Part shown: piece after piece, positions 54,483 through 63,802 of the stretch
Layout of the letters: every line of letters starts with the position of its first letter
How positions within the stretch are numbered: the first letter of the stretch is position 1
Origin: Motilibacter deserti
GTDB taxonomy: Bacteria; Actinomycetota; Actinomycetes; Motilibacterales; Motilibacteraceae
Assembly (NCBI RefSeq): GCF_011250635.1
Contig: NZ_JAANNP010000001.1
Span: forward strand, 271,480-335,479
DNA length: 64,000 nucleotides
Direction of reading: 5' to 3'
Translations under genes and position numbers: made by a program
The notes under the pieces: model-generated
What the model was told of the DNA's origin: nothing
Database searches by the model: none
What the model saw: the letters and a program-made list of their open reading frames with translations, nothing else

Positions 54483-56015
54483 GTGCCCGAGCTCACGCTG
54501 ACCAGCTCCTCCCCCGCGGGCCTGCGCGTCGACGCCCTCGTCGTCGCGACCCTGCAGGGCCCACGCGGCCCCGTGCTCGCCGAGGGCGCCGAGGAGGTCG
54601 ACTCGGCGCTGGGCGGCAAGCTCGGGCGCACGCTCGCGGCGCTGGGCGCCACCGGCGCGGCCGGCGAGGCCGTCAAGGTCCCCGGCGGCAGCGGCGTGAC
54701 CGCTCCTCTCGTGCTGGCTGTCGGCCTCGGCCCGGCCCCTGCCCGGCGGCGGGGGGAGGCCGGGTCGTACGCCGCGGAGACGCTGCGCCGGGCCGCCGGC
54801 ACCGCCGCCCGCACTCTCGCCGGCACGCGCCGGGTCGCGCTGGCGCTGCCCGCCGCGGACGTCGCTTCCGCCGCCGCGGTGGCCGAGGGCGCCCTGCTCG
54901 GCGCCTACTCCTTCACCCGCTACCGCAACACCTCCGCCGGCCAGCACAAGGCTCCGGTCGAGTCCTTCACCCTCGTCACCCCGGCGGCCCGCGAGCGGGC
55001 CGCCCGCGACGCGGCCGACCGCGCCCGCGCCCTGGCCGCGTCGGTCGAGCTCTGCCGCGACCTGGTCAACACCCCGCCCTCGGACCTGCCGCCCAAGGCG
55101 CTCGCCGACGCGGCGGTCACGGCCGCCGAGGGGCTGCCCGTGACCGTGGAGGTGCTCGACGAGCGCGTGCTCAAGCGCCGTGGGTTCGGCGGCATCCTCG
55201 GCGTCGGGCAGGGCTCTGCTCGGCCGCCGCGACTGGTGAAGCTGAGCTACACCCCGTCCGAGTCCGCGCCCCACCTGGCGATCGTCGGCAAGGGCATCAC
55301 GTTCGACTCCGGCGGCCTCTCGCTCAAGCCCCCGGCGTCGATGGAGACGATGAAGTGCGACATGGGCGGCGCGGCGGCCGTCCTCGGCGCCGTGGTGGCC
55401 ATCGCCCGCCTCGGGCTGCCGGTCCGCGTCACCGGGTGGATGCCGCTGGCGGAGAACATGCCGTCGGGCTCGGCGATCCGCCCATCCGACGTCCTCACGA
55501 TCTACGGCGGCCGCACGGTGGAGGTGCTCAACACCGACGCGGAGGGCCGCCTCGTGCTCGCGGACGCCATCGTCGCGGCGTGCGAGGAGCAGCCCGACGT
55601 CCTGGTCGACACGGCGACGCTGACCGGCGCCCAGCTGGTGGCGCTCGGCTCGCGCACCGCGGCGGTCATGGCGAACGACGAGCAGTTGCGCGAGTCCGTC
55701 CAGGCCGCCGGGGCGCGGGTCGGCGAGAGCGTCTGGCCGATGCCGCTGCCGGAGGAGCTGCGCAAGAGCATGGACTCCCAGGTCGGCGACATCGCCAACA
55801 TGGGCGAGCGCTACGGCGGCATGCTCGTCGCCGGCCTCTTCCTCAAGGAGTTCGTGGCCGAGGGTGTGCCGTGGGCGCACCTGGACATCGCCGGGCCGGC
55901 CTTCAACGAGGGCGAGCCGTTCGGCTACACGCCCAAGGGCGGGACGGGCGCCAGCGTGCGCACGCTGGTGGCCGTCGCCGAGGACCTCGCCGCCGGGACG
56001 CTGCGCACGGGCTGA
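54483..56015 (+). CDS. pepA: Leucyl aminopeptidase (M17)
   Basis: A 510-residue cytosolic dimanganese/zinc peptidase that removes N-terminal residues. The C-terminal catalytic domain shows the M17 metal and catalytic segments: [14 protein letters not shown] (Lys and Asp ligands), M-K-C-D-M-G-G-A-A and the signature N-T-D-A-E-G-R-L. The N-terminal macro-like domain covers about 1-180. GTG was chosen because AAAGGA lies upstream and the N-terminus P-E-L-T-L is conserved. It lies near lpdA as in Streptomyces. Confidence 0.95.
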   Translation: MPELTLTSSSPAGLRVDALVVATLQGPRGPVLAEGAEEVDSALGGKLGRTLAALGATGAAGEAVKVPGGSGVTAPLVLAVGLGPAPARRRGEAGSYAAETLRRAAGTAARTLAGTRRVALALPAADVASAAAVAEGALLGAYSFTRYRNTSAGQHKAPVESFTLVTPAARERAARDAADRARALAASVELCRDLVNTPPSDLPPKALADAAVTAAEGLPVTVEVLDERVLKRRGFGGILGVGQGSARPPRLVKLSYTPSESAPHLAIVGKGITFDSGGLSLKPPASMETMKCDMGGAAAVLGAVVAIARLGLPVRVTGWMPLAENMPSGSAIRPSDVLTIYGGRTVEVLNTDAEGRLVLADAIVAACEEQPDVLVDTATLTGAQLVALGSRTAAVMANDEQLRESVQAAGARVGESVWPMPLPEELRKSMDSQVGDIANMGERYGGMLVAGLFLKEFVAEGVPWAHLDIAGPAFNEGEPFGYTPKGGTGASVRTLVAVAEDLAAGTLRTG

Positions 56016-56041
56016 CCCGGGGCCGGCCCTGAGGCGGGTCT

Positions 56042-56085
56042 GGGGCGGCTCGAGGCCAGCTCCGGGGCGGCTCGAGGCCGGCTCT
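56042..56085 (+). repeat. Tandem 22-bp repeat, two units
   Basis: GGGGCGGCTCGAGGCCAGCTCC (56042-56063) is repeated head to tail with two changes (56064-56085). It fills most of the gap between the convergent pepA and hypothetical genes and contains XhoI-like CTCGAG palindromes. Confidence 0.7.
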
Positions 56086-56120
56086 GCCCGGTTGCACGCC
56101 CTGCCCGCGCCGGCGGCGCG

Positions 56121-56489
56121 TCAGACGCTGCCGGTGCGGCGCGCCTTCTCCTCGGCGGCCCGCCGCGCGTTCCACTCCCGCATCCGGCGCGGGTAGCCGA
56201 CCACGGCCGCGTCGTAGCTCGGCACGCCGAGGGCGTTCGCCAGCGAGTGCGCGGCGTGCGCGTCGCGGACCCGGCGCCGGGTCCACTCCCCGGTGTTGGC
56301 GACGAACACGACGGTGGTGGTCGTGACAGCCGTGGGCGGCTCGACGTACGCCTCGACCCCCGTGCGGCTGCCGGCGAACTCGCGCAGGTGGCGCTCGTCG
56401 TCCGACGTCGCGGAGCGCTGCGCGACCGGCCCTCTGGACCTGCCCGACCTGCCCGGCCCTCGGGAGAAGAGCCTGCCGAGCCCGCGCAT
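56121..56489 (-). CDS. Conserved hypothetical protein near lpdA
   Basis: A 122-residue protein starting M-R-G-L-G-R-L-F-S-R-G with a basic N-terminus, then E-A-Y-V-E-P-P-T-A-V-T, V-V-F-V-A-N-T-G-E-W-T-R-R-R and Y-D-A-A-V-V-G-Y-P-R-R-M-R. Similar proteins occur beside pepA/lpd in other actinobacteria (from memory), with unknown function. The ATG at 56489 has GAGGAGGGG upstream; the frame continues 5' but is not conserved. Divergent from lpdA across 217 bp. Confidence 0.72.
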   Translation of the reverse strand: MRGLGRLFSRGPGRSGRSRGPVAQRSATSDDERHLREFAGSRTGVEAYVEPPTAVTTTTVVFVANTGEWTRRRVRDAHAAHSLANALGVPSYDAAVVGYPRRMREWNARRAAEEKARRTGSV

Positions 56490-56706
56490 CCGTCGCCCCT
56501 CCTCACGTGGCCCGGCGCCCCTCGCGGCTCCGGGCGGGCCCCGGCCGCACGCCGGAATGGCCCTACCGATAGGAACGCTAGGACAGCTGGGGCAGTGCCG
56601 TCGCCGGATTGGACCAACCCGGCGCGCTCCTCCCCCGTTCGAGCACGCACCCGTCGAGTGACAAGATTGGCGGGCACGTGCATCCACCACACCCAAGGAG
56701 AGCCAC

Positions 56707-58080
56707 GTGGCGGACAACGCCTTCGACGTCGTGATCCTCGGCGGCGGCAGCGGCGGCTACGCCTGCGCCTTCCGCGCGGCGGAGCTCGGCCTCTCGGTCG
56801 CGCTCATCGAGAAGGACAAGGTCGGGGGCACCTGCCTGCACCGCGGCTGCATCCCGACCAAGGCGTTGCTGCACGCGGCGGAGATCGCCGACGGCGCGCG
56901 CGAGAGCGAGCAGTTCGGCGTCCGCGCCACGCTCGAGGGCATCGACATGCCCGGCGTCAACAAGTACAAGGACGCCACCATCTCCCGCCTATACAAGGGG
57001 CTGCAGGGCCTGGTCAAGGCCCGCAAGGTCACCTACGTCGAGGGCTACGGCAAGCTCGTCGCGCCCGACCTGGTCGAGGTCGAGGGCGCCGCCTACCGGG
57101 GCCGCAACATCGTGCTGGCGACCGGCTCGGTGCCCAAGTCGCTGCCCGGCCTGGAGATCGACGGCGACCGGATCATCACCAGCGACCACGCGCTCCAGCT
57201 CGAGCACGTGCCGAGCTCGGTGATCGTCCTCGGCGGCGGGGTCATCGGCGTCGAGTTCGCCAGTGTCTGGAAGTCCTTCGGCGCCGACGTGACGATCGTC
57301 GAGGCGCTCCCCCACCTGGTCCCCCTCGAGGACGAGGCCAGCTCCAAGCTGCTCGAGCGCGCGTTCCGCCGCCGCGGCATCAAGTACGAGCTGGGCAACC
57401 GCTTCAACGGCGTCGAGCGCACCGAGTCCGGCGTCAAGGTCTCGCTCGCCGACGGCAAGCAGCTCGAGGCCGACCTCATGCTCGTCGCCGTCGGCCGCGG
57501 CCCGGTCTCCCAGGGCCTCGGCTACGAGGAGGCGGGCGTCCGCACCGACCGCGGCTACGTGATCGTCGACGAGTACTGCCGGACCAGCGTCCCGAACGTC
57601 TACGCCGTCGGCGACCTGATCCCGACCCTGCAGCTGGCCCACGTCGGCTTCGCCGAGGGCATTCTCGTCGCCGAGCAGATCGCCGGGGTCGCGACGACCC
57701 CGATCGACTACGACGGCGTCCCGCGCGTCACCTACTCCGAGCCGGAGGTCGCCTCCGTCGGCCTCACCGAGGCCAAGGCCAAGGAGAAGTACGGCGAGGT
57801 CGAGACGCTGGTCTACGACCTCGGCGGCAACGGCCGCAGCCAGATCCTCAAGACGCAGGGCTCGGTCAAGCTCGTGCGCCAGAAGGACGGGCCGGTCGTC
57901 GGCATCCACATGGTCGGCGCCCGCGTCGGCGAGCTCATCGCCGAGGGCCAGCTGATCTACAACTGGGAGGCCCTGCCCGGCGAGGTCGCGCAGCTGATCC
58001 ACCCCCACCCGACGCAGTCGGAGGCGCTCGGCGAGGCGCACCTCGCCCTCGCCGGCAAGCCCCTGCACGTCCACGGCTGA
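56707..58080 (+). CDS. lpdA: Dihydrolipoyl dehydrogenase (E3)
   Basis: A 457-residue FAD/NAD flavoprotein that reoxidises dihydrolipoyl groups in 2-oxo acid dehydrogenase and glycine cleavage complexes. The FAD motif G-G-G-S-G-G-Y is at 12-18. The redox disulfide is C43/C48 in G-G-T-C-L-H-R-G-C-I-P. The NAD motif is G-G-G-V-I-G-V-E-F-A-S, and the C-terminal base is in H-P-H-P-T-Q-S-E. AAGGAGA precedes the GTG. sucB follows after 63 bp, so the E3 and E2 of one complex are co-transcribed. Confidence 0.96.
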   Translation: MADNAFDVVILGGGSGGYACAFRAAELGLSVALIEKDKVGGTCLHRGCIPTKALLHAAEIADGARESEQFGVRATLEGIDMPGVNKYKDATISRLYKGLQGLVKARKVTYVEGYGKLVAPDLVEVEGAAYRGRNIVLATGSVPKSLPGLEIDGDRIITSDHALQLEHVPSSVIVLGGGVIGVEFASVWKSFGADVTIVEALPHLVPLEDEASSKLLERAFRRRGIKYELGNRFNGVERTESGVKVSLADGKQLEADLMLVAVGRGPVSQGLGYEEAGVRTDRGYVIVDEYCRTSVPNVYAVGDLIPTLQLAHVGFAEGILVAEQIAGVATTPIDYDGVPRVTYSEPEVASVGLTEAKAKEKYGEVETLVYDLGGNGRSQILKTQGSVKLVRQKDGPVVGIHMVGARVGELIAEGQLIYNWEALPGEVAQLIHPHPTQSEALGEAHLALAGKPLHVHG

Positions 58081-58143
58081 TCTGATTTCCACCCCCTCTT
58101 CGGATCGTCGTCGATCCGCAGGAACGAGACCCGGAGGCATCCC

Positions 58144-60027
58144 TTGCCGTTCTCGGTGACCATGCCGGCCCTCGGAGAGAGTGTCTCCGAGGGCACCGTC
58201 ACCCGCTGGCTCAAGCAGGAGGGCGACACCGTCGAGGTCGACGAGCCCCTGCTCGAGGTGTCGACCGACAAGGTCGACACGGAGGTCCCGAGCCCGGCGG
58301 CGGGAGTGCTCCAGCGCATCGTCGTCGCGGCGGACGAGACGGTCGACGTGGGCGCCGAGCTCGCGCTGATCGCGACCGCCGACGAGGGGGCAGGCAGCGC
58401 GCCCGCGCCCGCCGCCCAGGACAACATGGCCTTCAACGAGGTCGCGTCCGACTCCGGCGCGCAGGGCGCCGCTTCGGCGAGCTACCCGGCCGCGCCCTCG
58501 AGCGTCCCCGCGCCGTCCGAGCAGCCCATCGTGTCGGCCGGCAACGCCGAGCAGGCGTCTGCCGACGCCCCGCAGGGCGCGCCCTCCGGCGGCGACGGTG
58601 TGCCGGTGAGCATGCCTGCGCTCGGCGAGAGCGTGACCGAGGGCACCGTCACCCGCTGGCTCAAGCAGGTCGGCGACTCGATCGCGGTCGACGAGCCGCT
58701 GCTCGAGGTCTCCACCGACAAGGTCGACACCGAGGTCCCCAGCCCGGTCGCCGGCACGCTGCTCGAGATCACGGTGCAGGCCGACGAGACCGTCGAGGTC
58801 GGGGCCACGCTCGCGATCGTCGGCGCCCCGGGCGCTGCACCCGCAGCCGCGGCCCCTGCTGCTGCTCCGGCCCCGGCTCCTGCCGCTGCTCCGGCGCCCG
58901 CTCCTGCTCCGGCCCCGGCTCCTGCCGCTGCTCCTGCTCCGGCCCCGGCTCCCGCTCCGGCCGCTGCTCCGGCGCCCGCTCCTGCTCCTGCTCCTGCCCC
59001 CGCGGCTCCGGCTCCGGCTGCCGCCGCTCCGGCCCCCGCTCCGGCGGCGGCTCCCGCTGCGGCGCCCGCCCCCAACAACGAGGGCGCCTACGTCACGCCG
59101 CTGGTGCGCAAGCTCGCCGCCGAGCACGGCATCGACCTGTCGACGCTGTCCGGCACGGGCGTGGGCGGCCGCATCCGCAAGCAGGACGTCCTCGAGGCGG
59201 CCGAGCGCAAGAAGCAGGAGCAGGCGCGTCCAGCCCAGCCGGCCGCGGCACCCTCGGCTCCGGCTGCGGCCTCCACCACGGTGGCGGCCCCGCTCGCCGA
59301 GCCGTCGCCGCTGCGCGGGACGCGGGAGAAGATGACCCGCCTGCGCAAGGTGATCGCCGCGCGCATGGTGGAGTCGCTGCAGACCTCCGCGCAGCTCACC
59401 AGCGTCGTCGAGGTCGACGTCACCAACGTCGCCCGGCTCCGTCAGCGGGCCAAGCGCGACTTCGAGGCGCGCGAGGGCGTCAAGCTCTCGTTCATGCCGT
59501 TCTTCGCGAAGGCGGCGGTCGAGGCGCTCAAGGTCCACCCGAAGATCAACGCGAGCATCGAGGGCGACGAGATCGTCTACCACGGCGCCGAGCACCTCGG
59601 CTTCGCGGTGGAGACCGAGCGCGGCCTGCTCGTGCCGGTCATCAAGGACGCGGGCGACCTCAACATCGGCGGCTTCGCCCGCAAGATCGCGGACCTCGCG
59701 GCGCGGACGCGCGACAACAAGGTGACGCCGGACGAGCTGGGCGGCGGGACGTTCACGCTGACCAACACCGGCAGCCGGGGCGCCCTCTTCGACACCCCGA
59801 TCATCAACCAGCCGCAGGTCGCGATCCTCGGCACCGGCGGGGTCGTCAAGCGCCCGGTCGTGATCGACTCCCCGCAGCTGGGCGAGACCATCGCGATCCG
59901 CTCGATGGTCTACCTGTCGCTGTCGTACGACCACCGGATCGTCGACGGGGCCGACGGCGCGCGCTTCCTCGTGACGATCAAGCAGCGCCTCGAGGAGGCG
60001 GCCTTCGAGGCCGACCTGGGGCTCTGA
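58144..60027 (+). CDS. sucB: Dihydrolipoamide succinyltransferase (E2) with two lipoyl domains
   Basis: A 627-residue E2 core of a 2-oxo acid dehydrogenase (2-oxoglutarate type by context). It has two lipoyl domains, each with S-T-D-K-V-D-T (lipoylated K43 and K193). A ~90-residue Ala-Pro linker (about 232-322), a peripheral-subunit-binding domain (about 325-365) and the acyltransferase domain follow, ending with [13 protein letters not shown] (catalytic His/Asp). The TTG start is supported by GGAGG 6 nt upstream and the conserved P-F-S-V-T-M-P. A strong hairpin follows the stop. Confidence 0.95.
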   Translation: MPFSVTMPALGESVSEGTVTRWLKQEGDTVEVDEPLLEVSTDKVDTEVPSPAAGVLQRIVVAADETVDVGAELALIATADEGAGSAPAPAAQDNMAFNEVASDSGAQGAASASYPAAPSSVPAPSEQPIVSAGNAEQASADAPQGAPSGGDGVPVSMPALGESVTEGTVTRWLKQVGDSIAVDEPLLEVSTDKVDTEVPSPVAGTLLEITVQADETVEVGATLAIVGAPGAAPAAAAPAAAPAPAPAAAPAPAPAPAPAPAAAPAPAPAPAPAAAPAPAPAPAPAPAAPAPAAAAPAPAPAAAPAAAPAPNNEGAYVTPLVRKLAAEHGIDLSTLSGTGVGGRIRKQDVLEAAERKKQEQARPAQPAAAPSAPAAASTTVAAPLAEPSPLRGTREKMTRLRKVIAARMVESLQTSAQLTSVVEVDVTNVARLRQRAKRDFEAREGVKLSFMPFFAKAAVEALKVHPKINASIEGDEIVYHGAEHLGFAVETERGLLVPVIKDAGDLNIGGFARKIADLAARTRDNKVTPDELGGGTFTLTNTGSRGALFDTPIINQPQVAILGTGGVVKRPVVIDSPQLGETIAIRSMVYLSLSYDHRIVDGADGARFLVTIKQRLEEAAFEADLGL

Positions 60028-60046
60028 GCCTCCGCTCCATCTGCGC

Positions 60047-60080
60047 AGGGCCGGTCGGGACTCGTGTCCCGACCGGCCCT
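60047..60080 (+). terminator. Terminator of the lpdA-sucB operon
   Basis: A perfect 15-bp stem, AGGGCCGGTCGGGAC with its complement, closes on TCGT, 19 bp after the sucB stop. No U-tract. Confidence 0.85.
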
Positions 60081-60385
60081 CCGCCGTTGTGCGCCGCCCA
60101 CTCACCCATCAACCGGGCCAGTGGCTGTCCGCGCTTCCTCCCGGCCCGCGCCGGGACCGAGACCGGGCTCACGAGCGACGTGTGCGCCTCGACGGCCGAG
60201 GACACCGTCGGGCTTGAGCCCGAGCGAAGGTGACCCTCGGCACCATCGTCGCTGCTCCCCCGAACCGGTGATGTCGGGCACAATGGTCCCGAGGGCAGCG
60301 CCGACGCGCGCCCGAGGTCGTCGCACCGCCTGTGGGGCGGGTTCCTTGGTGGACACGCGCAGCGGCCACCATCCGAAGGACTCGA
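60081..60385. other. Upstream region of the DEAD-box helicase gene
   Basis: About 305 bp with no gene. Only CACAAT (60279-60284) resembles a -10, without a matching -35. A leader of about 100 nt would be consistent with post-transcriptional control of a cold-shock-type helicase, but no clear structure was found. Confidence 0.35.
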
Positions 60386-62116
60386 TTGACTCAGCACGCC
60401 TCGACCACTCCTGCCTCCGCGCGCTCGGGCGGCACCCCCGGCGGCCGTCGCCGCCGCGCCGGTTCCGCGCAGGGCCCCGCCCGGCAGGCCCCGGCCGCCT
60501 CGGCCTCCACCAACTCGGCTTCTCCCGGCCCGGACACCCGAGGGCGGGCCGCCGCCCGCCGCGGGACCGCTCCCGCCGCTCCGGCCCCCCTGCTCGACGA
60601 CGCCCTCACCGCGCCCGCGGTCGACGCCGCACCGGTGTCCTTCGCCGATCTCGCGGTGCCGGCGCCCCTGGTCGCCTCGCTGGCCGCCGAGGGCAAGACG
60701 CTCGCGTTCCCGATCCAGGCCGCGACGCTGCCGGACTCGCTGGCCGGCCGGGACGTGCTCGGCCGTGGCGCGACCGGCAGCGGCAAGACCTTGGCCTTCA
60801 GCCTGCCCGTGGTGGCGCGGCTGCTCGCCTCCGGCGCGCGCCGTGAGCGTCGCCGCCCGCACGCCCTGGTGCTCGTCCCGACCCGCGAGCTGGCGAACCA
60901 GGTCGAGGCCACCGTCGCGCCGCTCGCCAAGGCCGCCGGCCAGGTGACAACGGTCGTGTTCGGCGGGGTGTCCCAGTCCCGGCAGGAGGCCGCGCTCAAC
61001 GCCGGCGTCGACATCCTCATCGCCTGCCCGGGCCGGCTCGACGACCTGCTCAAGCAGGGTGTCTGCGACCTGTCCGCGGTGTCGATCAGTGTCCTCGACG
61101 AGGCCGACCACATGGCCGACCTGGGCTTCCTGCCCGTCGTGCGCCGGATCCTGGATCAGACGCCGGCGGGCGGGCAGCGCCTGCTGTTCTCGGCGACGCT
61201 GGACAACGGGGTCGACGTCCTCGTCAAGCGCTTCCTCACGGACCCGCGCGTGCACGCCGTCGCTCCGGCGGCCGCGCCGGTGCAGACCATGGAGCACCAC
61301 ATCCTCGAGGTGGCGAACGACGCCAAGGGCGCCGTCGTCCGCGAGCTCGCGTCCGGCACCGGGCGCCGTGTCCTGTTCACCCGGACCAAGCACCAGGCCA
61401 AGAAGCTCGCCAAGCAGCTGACGGCGGGCGGCGTACCGGCCGTGGACCTGCACGGCAACCTCGCCCAGAACGCCCGCGAGCGCAACCTCGCGGCCTTCAC
61501 CGACGGCTCGGTGCGTGTCCTGGTCGCGACAGACATCGCCGCGCGCGGTATCCACGTCGACGAGATCGAGCTCGTGGTCCACGTCGACCCGCCGGCCGAG
61601 CACAAGGCGTACCTGCACCGGTCGGGGCGGACCGCCCGTGCCGGTGCCTCCGGCGCCGTCGTCACCGTGATGCTGCCCGAGCAGCGTGCCGACGTGGCGA
61701 CGCTGCTCCGACAGGCCAAGGTCGCCGCGCCCATCACGCGCGTCGCCCCCGGTGACGCCACTCTCGCCGGCCTCGTCGGCGAGCGCGCTCCGCACGTCGA
61801 GCCGGCCCCGCCTGCGCCCGTCGAGCAGCCCGCTCGCGCGACCCGGGTCCCCGGCCCACGGGCCGGTGGGAGCCGCTCCGGCGGCCGCGGTGCCGGCGGC
61901 CGTTCCGACGCCGGCCGGGCTGCTGGTGGCGGTCGTTCCGACAGCGCCCGCACTGCGGGCGGCGCCCGGTCCGACGGCGCCCGCGCGACCGGCGCCCGGG
62001 CCCCGCAGTCGGGTGCTCCGCAGCGGCGTACGCCCACCGGTGGCGAGGCCGCTCCGGCCGCCCGTCGTTCGCGCAGCCGTCGTGGTGGCCAGGGCGGGCG
62101 CGTCGCCACCGGGTGA
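60386..62116 (+). CDS. DEAD-box ATP-dependent RNA helicase
   Basis: A 576-residue helicase for RNA remodelling (ribosome assembly or mRNA decay). The N-terminal ~80 residues are basic and low-complexity. The core has the Q-motif region, A-T-G-S-G-K-T at 129-135, P-T-R-E-L-A, D238-E-A-D, S-A-T, then V-A-T-D-I-A-A-R-G and H-R-S-G-R-T-A-R-A-G. The last ~110 residues are an Arg/Gly/Ser-rich tail, likely RNA-binding. The TTG start was chosen because GAAGG lies 6 nt upstream; the longer open frame is not conserved. Confidence 0.93.
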   Translation: MTQHASTTPASARSGGTPGGRRRRAGSAQGPARQAPAASASTNSASPGPDTRGRAAARRGTAPAAPAPLLDDALTAPAVDAAPVSFADLAVPAPLVASLAAEGKTLAFPIQAATLPDSLAGRDVLGRGATGSGKTLAFSLPVVARLLASGARRERRRPHALVLVPTRELANQVEATVAPLAKAAGQVTTVVFGGVSQSRQEAALNAGVDILIACPGRLDDLLKQGVCDLSAVSISVLDEADHMADLGFLPVVRRILDQTPAGGQRLLFSATLDNGVDVLVKRFLTDPRVHAVAPAAAPVQTMEHHILEVANDAKGAVVRELASGTGRRVLFTRTKHQAKKLAKQLTAGGVPAVDLHGNLAQNARERNLAAFTDGSVRVLVATDIAARGIHVDEIELVVHVDPPAEHKAYLHRSGRTARAGASGAVVTVMLPEQRADVATLLRQAKVAAPITRVAPGDATLAGLVGERAPHVEPAPPAPVEQPARATRVPGPRAGGSRSGGRGAGGRSDAGRAAGGGRSDSARTAGGARSDGARATGARAPQSGAPQRRTPTGGEAAPAARRSRSRRGGQGGRVATG

Positions 62117-62138
62117 CGTCCCCCCTCGTGATCTGACC

Positions 62139-62169
62139 GTGGCCCGGCTCCTGCGAGGAGCCGGGCCAC
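62139..62169 (+). terminator. Terminator of the helicase gene
   Basis: A perfect 14-bp stem, GTGGCCCGGCTCCT with its complement, and a 3-nt loop lie 22 bp after the stop. Confidence 0.85.
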
Positions 62170-62255
62170 GCGCATGTCGGGCCGGCTTCCGCGGCGCGTG
62201 GCCCCTTCCCGCGAGTGTCCTGCGGCGCGACCATGGCGACGGGGTAGCTCCCGCC

Positions 62256-63125
62256 GTGACGGAGGTCCTCGATGCTCGTCTCGCCCACCTTGCGCGCCGA
62301 CCGATGCGTCCTGAACCGGTGAGCGCGGTGGCCGGGCGGGTGCCACGGCACAGCTTCGACGCCGAGCTCCAGCGGCACAACGCGATCCTGCGCGAGGCGT
62401 GCGACATCGGCGCGCACGAGCACGTGCTCGACGTCGGGTGCGGGACCGGGCTGACCACTCGGGAGGCCGCCCGGGCGGCATCGTCCGGCAGCGTGTTGGG
62501 GGTCGACACGTCGGAGGCCGCCATCGCGCGTGCCCGGTCGTTGGCCGACTCCGAGGGAATCCACAACGTCGGTTTCGTGTGTGCCGATGCCGAAGTCCAC
62601 GACTTCGCAGGCCGGCGTTTCGATGTCGCCATCAGCCGGTTCGGCACGATGTTCTTCCGGGACCCCGTCGCCGCATTCACCAACATCGGACGGGCACTGA
62701 AGCACGGCGGGCGGCTGGTCATGCTGGTCTGGCAGGCCGCGGAGCTCAACGAATGGGACGTTGAGATCCGCGGAGCGCTGGCCAGGCCCGAGGCCGCGGC
62801 GCCTTCCCCTCCTGACCATCTGGACCCTTTCTCGCTCGGCGAGGCTGCGGTGCTCACCGAGGTGCTGCAGACGGCCGGGTTCACCGGCATTGGCCTTGCT
62901 GACGTCCGCGAGCCCGTCTACTACGGCCCGGACGTAGGCGTCGCCCTCGAATGGGCCCGCGGGTTCGCCAGCACGCGGGCTGTCGTGCAGTCGCTCGATG
63001 CCGTCGCGGCAGAGCGGGCGGAAGCCCGCCTGCAGCGGGTGATCGCGGCGCACCTGTCCGACGAGGGAGTCTGGTTCGAGTCCCGGGCCTGGCTCGTCTC
63101 GGCCCGGATACCAAGCGGGACGTGA
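62256..63125 (+). CDS. SAM-dependent class I methyltransferase
   Basis: A 289-residue Rossmann-fold methyltransferase. The SAM motif is V-L-D-V-G-C-G-T-G-L-T-T, followed by G-V-D-T-S-E-A-A-I and, later, F-D-V-A-I-S-R-F-G-T-M-F-F and L-K-H-G-G-R-L-V-M-L-V-W-Q. It belongs to the broad UbiE/COQ5-like group with unknown substrate. The start is uncertain: the GTG at 62256 gives the longest product, but similar proteins begin close to the H-S-F-D-A-E-L motif, so a GTG near 62321 is possible. Codon use looks slightly less GC-biased than in neighbours. Confidence 0.82.
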   Translation: MTEVLDARLAHLARRPMRPEPVSAVAGRVPRHSFDAELQRHNAILREACDIGAHEHVLDVGCGTGLTTREAARAASSGSVLGVDTSEAAIARARSLADSEGIHNVGFVCADAEVHDFAGRRFDVAISRFGTMFFRDPVAAFTNIGRALKHGGRLVMLVWQAAELNEWDVEIRGALARPEAAAPSPPDHLDPFSLGEAAVLTEVLQTAGFTGIGLADVREPVYYGPDVGVALEWARGFASTRAVVQSLDAVAAERAEARLQRVIAAHLSDEGVWFESRAWLVSARIPSGT

Positions 63126-63232
63126 GCTGGGACTTCTGGCAATCGGGCCTCCCCGAGCCCGGCGTCCGTGCCTCGTGCCGAATCCGCCCGACCTTCTGTC
63201 AATGCCACCGACGCAGCTGCCATTCTGGCGTG

Positions 63233-63730
63233 GTGCGGACACCTGAGGAGCCGCTGCTCACCCTGCGGCCGATGACACTGCAGGAGTTCGAGCCGTGGCA
63301 GGCCGAGCTCTCGCGCGCGTACGCCGCCGAGCAGGTCGCGGCCGGCGTCTGGACGGCAGACGAAGCCTTGGACAGGGCGCTGGAGGGAAGCGCCGCGCTG
63401 CTGCCCGACGGGCTCGCGACGCCCGGGATGCTGCTGCTGCTCGGCGTGCTCCCGGACGGCACGCGGGTGGGCCGGGTGTGGATCGGGCTGCAGCACCCGC
63501 GGGGCATTGCCGGCTGCGCGTTCGTCTACGACCTCGAGGTCGAGCCCGAGCACCGAGGCCGCGGGCTGGGCCGGGAGCTGCTGTCGCTCGGCGAGAGAGC
63601 CGCGCGGGACCACGGGGCGCGCGCGGTCGAGCTCAACGTCTTCGGCACGAACGCCACGGCCATCGCGCTCTACGCGAGCGCCGGCTACCGAGTGGTCACG
63701 CAGCAGATGCGCAAGGAACTCGCGGACTGA
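63233..63730 (+). CDS. GNAT-family N-acetyltransferase
   Basis: A 165-residue acetyltransferase. Acetyl-CoA binding motif A is visible as Y-D-L-E-V-E-P-E-H-R-G-R-G-L-G-R-E-L-L, with motif B as V-E-L-N-V-F-G-T-N-A-T-A-I-A-L-Y-A-S-A-G-Y. The N-terminal half (R-P-M-T-L-Q-E-F) is standard. Two consecutive GTG codons compete as start; the second is 6 nt after CATTCT, a weak leaderless -10. The substrate cannot be predicted. Confidence 0.87.
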   Translation: MRTPEEPLLTLRPMTLQEFEPWQAELSRAYAAEQVAAGVWTADEALDRALEGSAALLPDGLATPGMLLLLGVLPDGTRVGRVWIGLQHPRGIAGCAFVYDLEVEPEHRGRGLGRELLSLGERAARDHGARAVELNVFGTNATAIALYASAGYRVVTQQMRKELAD

Positions 63731-63802
63731 GCCCGGCGTACCTTCCCGGCGCCGCGCCAGAAGGTGGTCGCGGCGTCGAGGAACCGATGGTTGGGTGGCC
63801 GG

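Noticed and set aside
58830-59080. Short repeats that could suggest a CRISPR or minisatellite
   Set aside because: They encode the Ala-Pro linker of the E2 protein; unit sizes are irregular and in frame.
56989-60105. 1038-codon minus-strand frame across lpdA-sucB
   Set aside because: Antisense shadow; low-complexity Gly/Arg/Ser repeats mirror the Ala-Pro linker.
63073-63083. GGTTCGAGTCC resembles a tRNA T-loop
   Set aside because: It lies inside the methyltransferase coding frame and the flanking bases form no T-stem, acceptor or anticodon arm.
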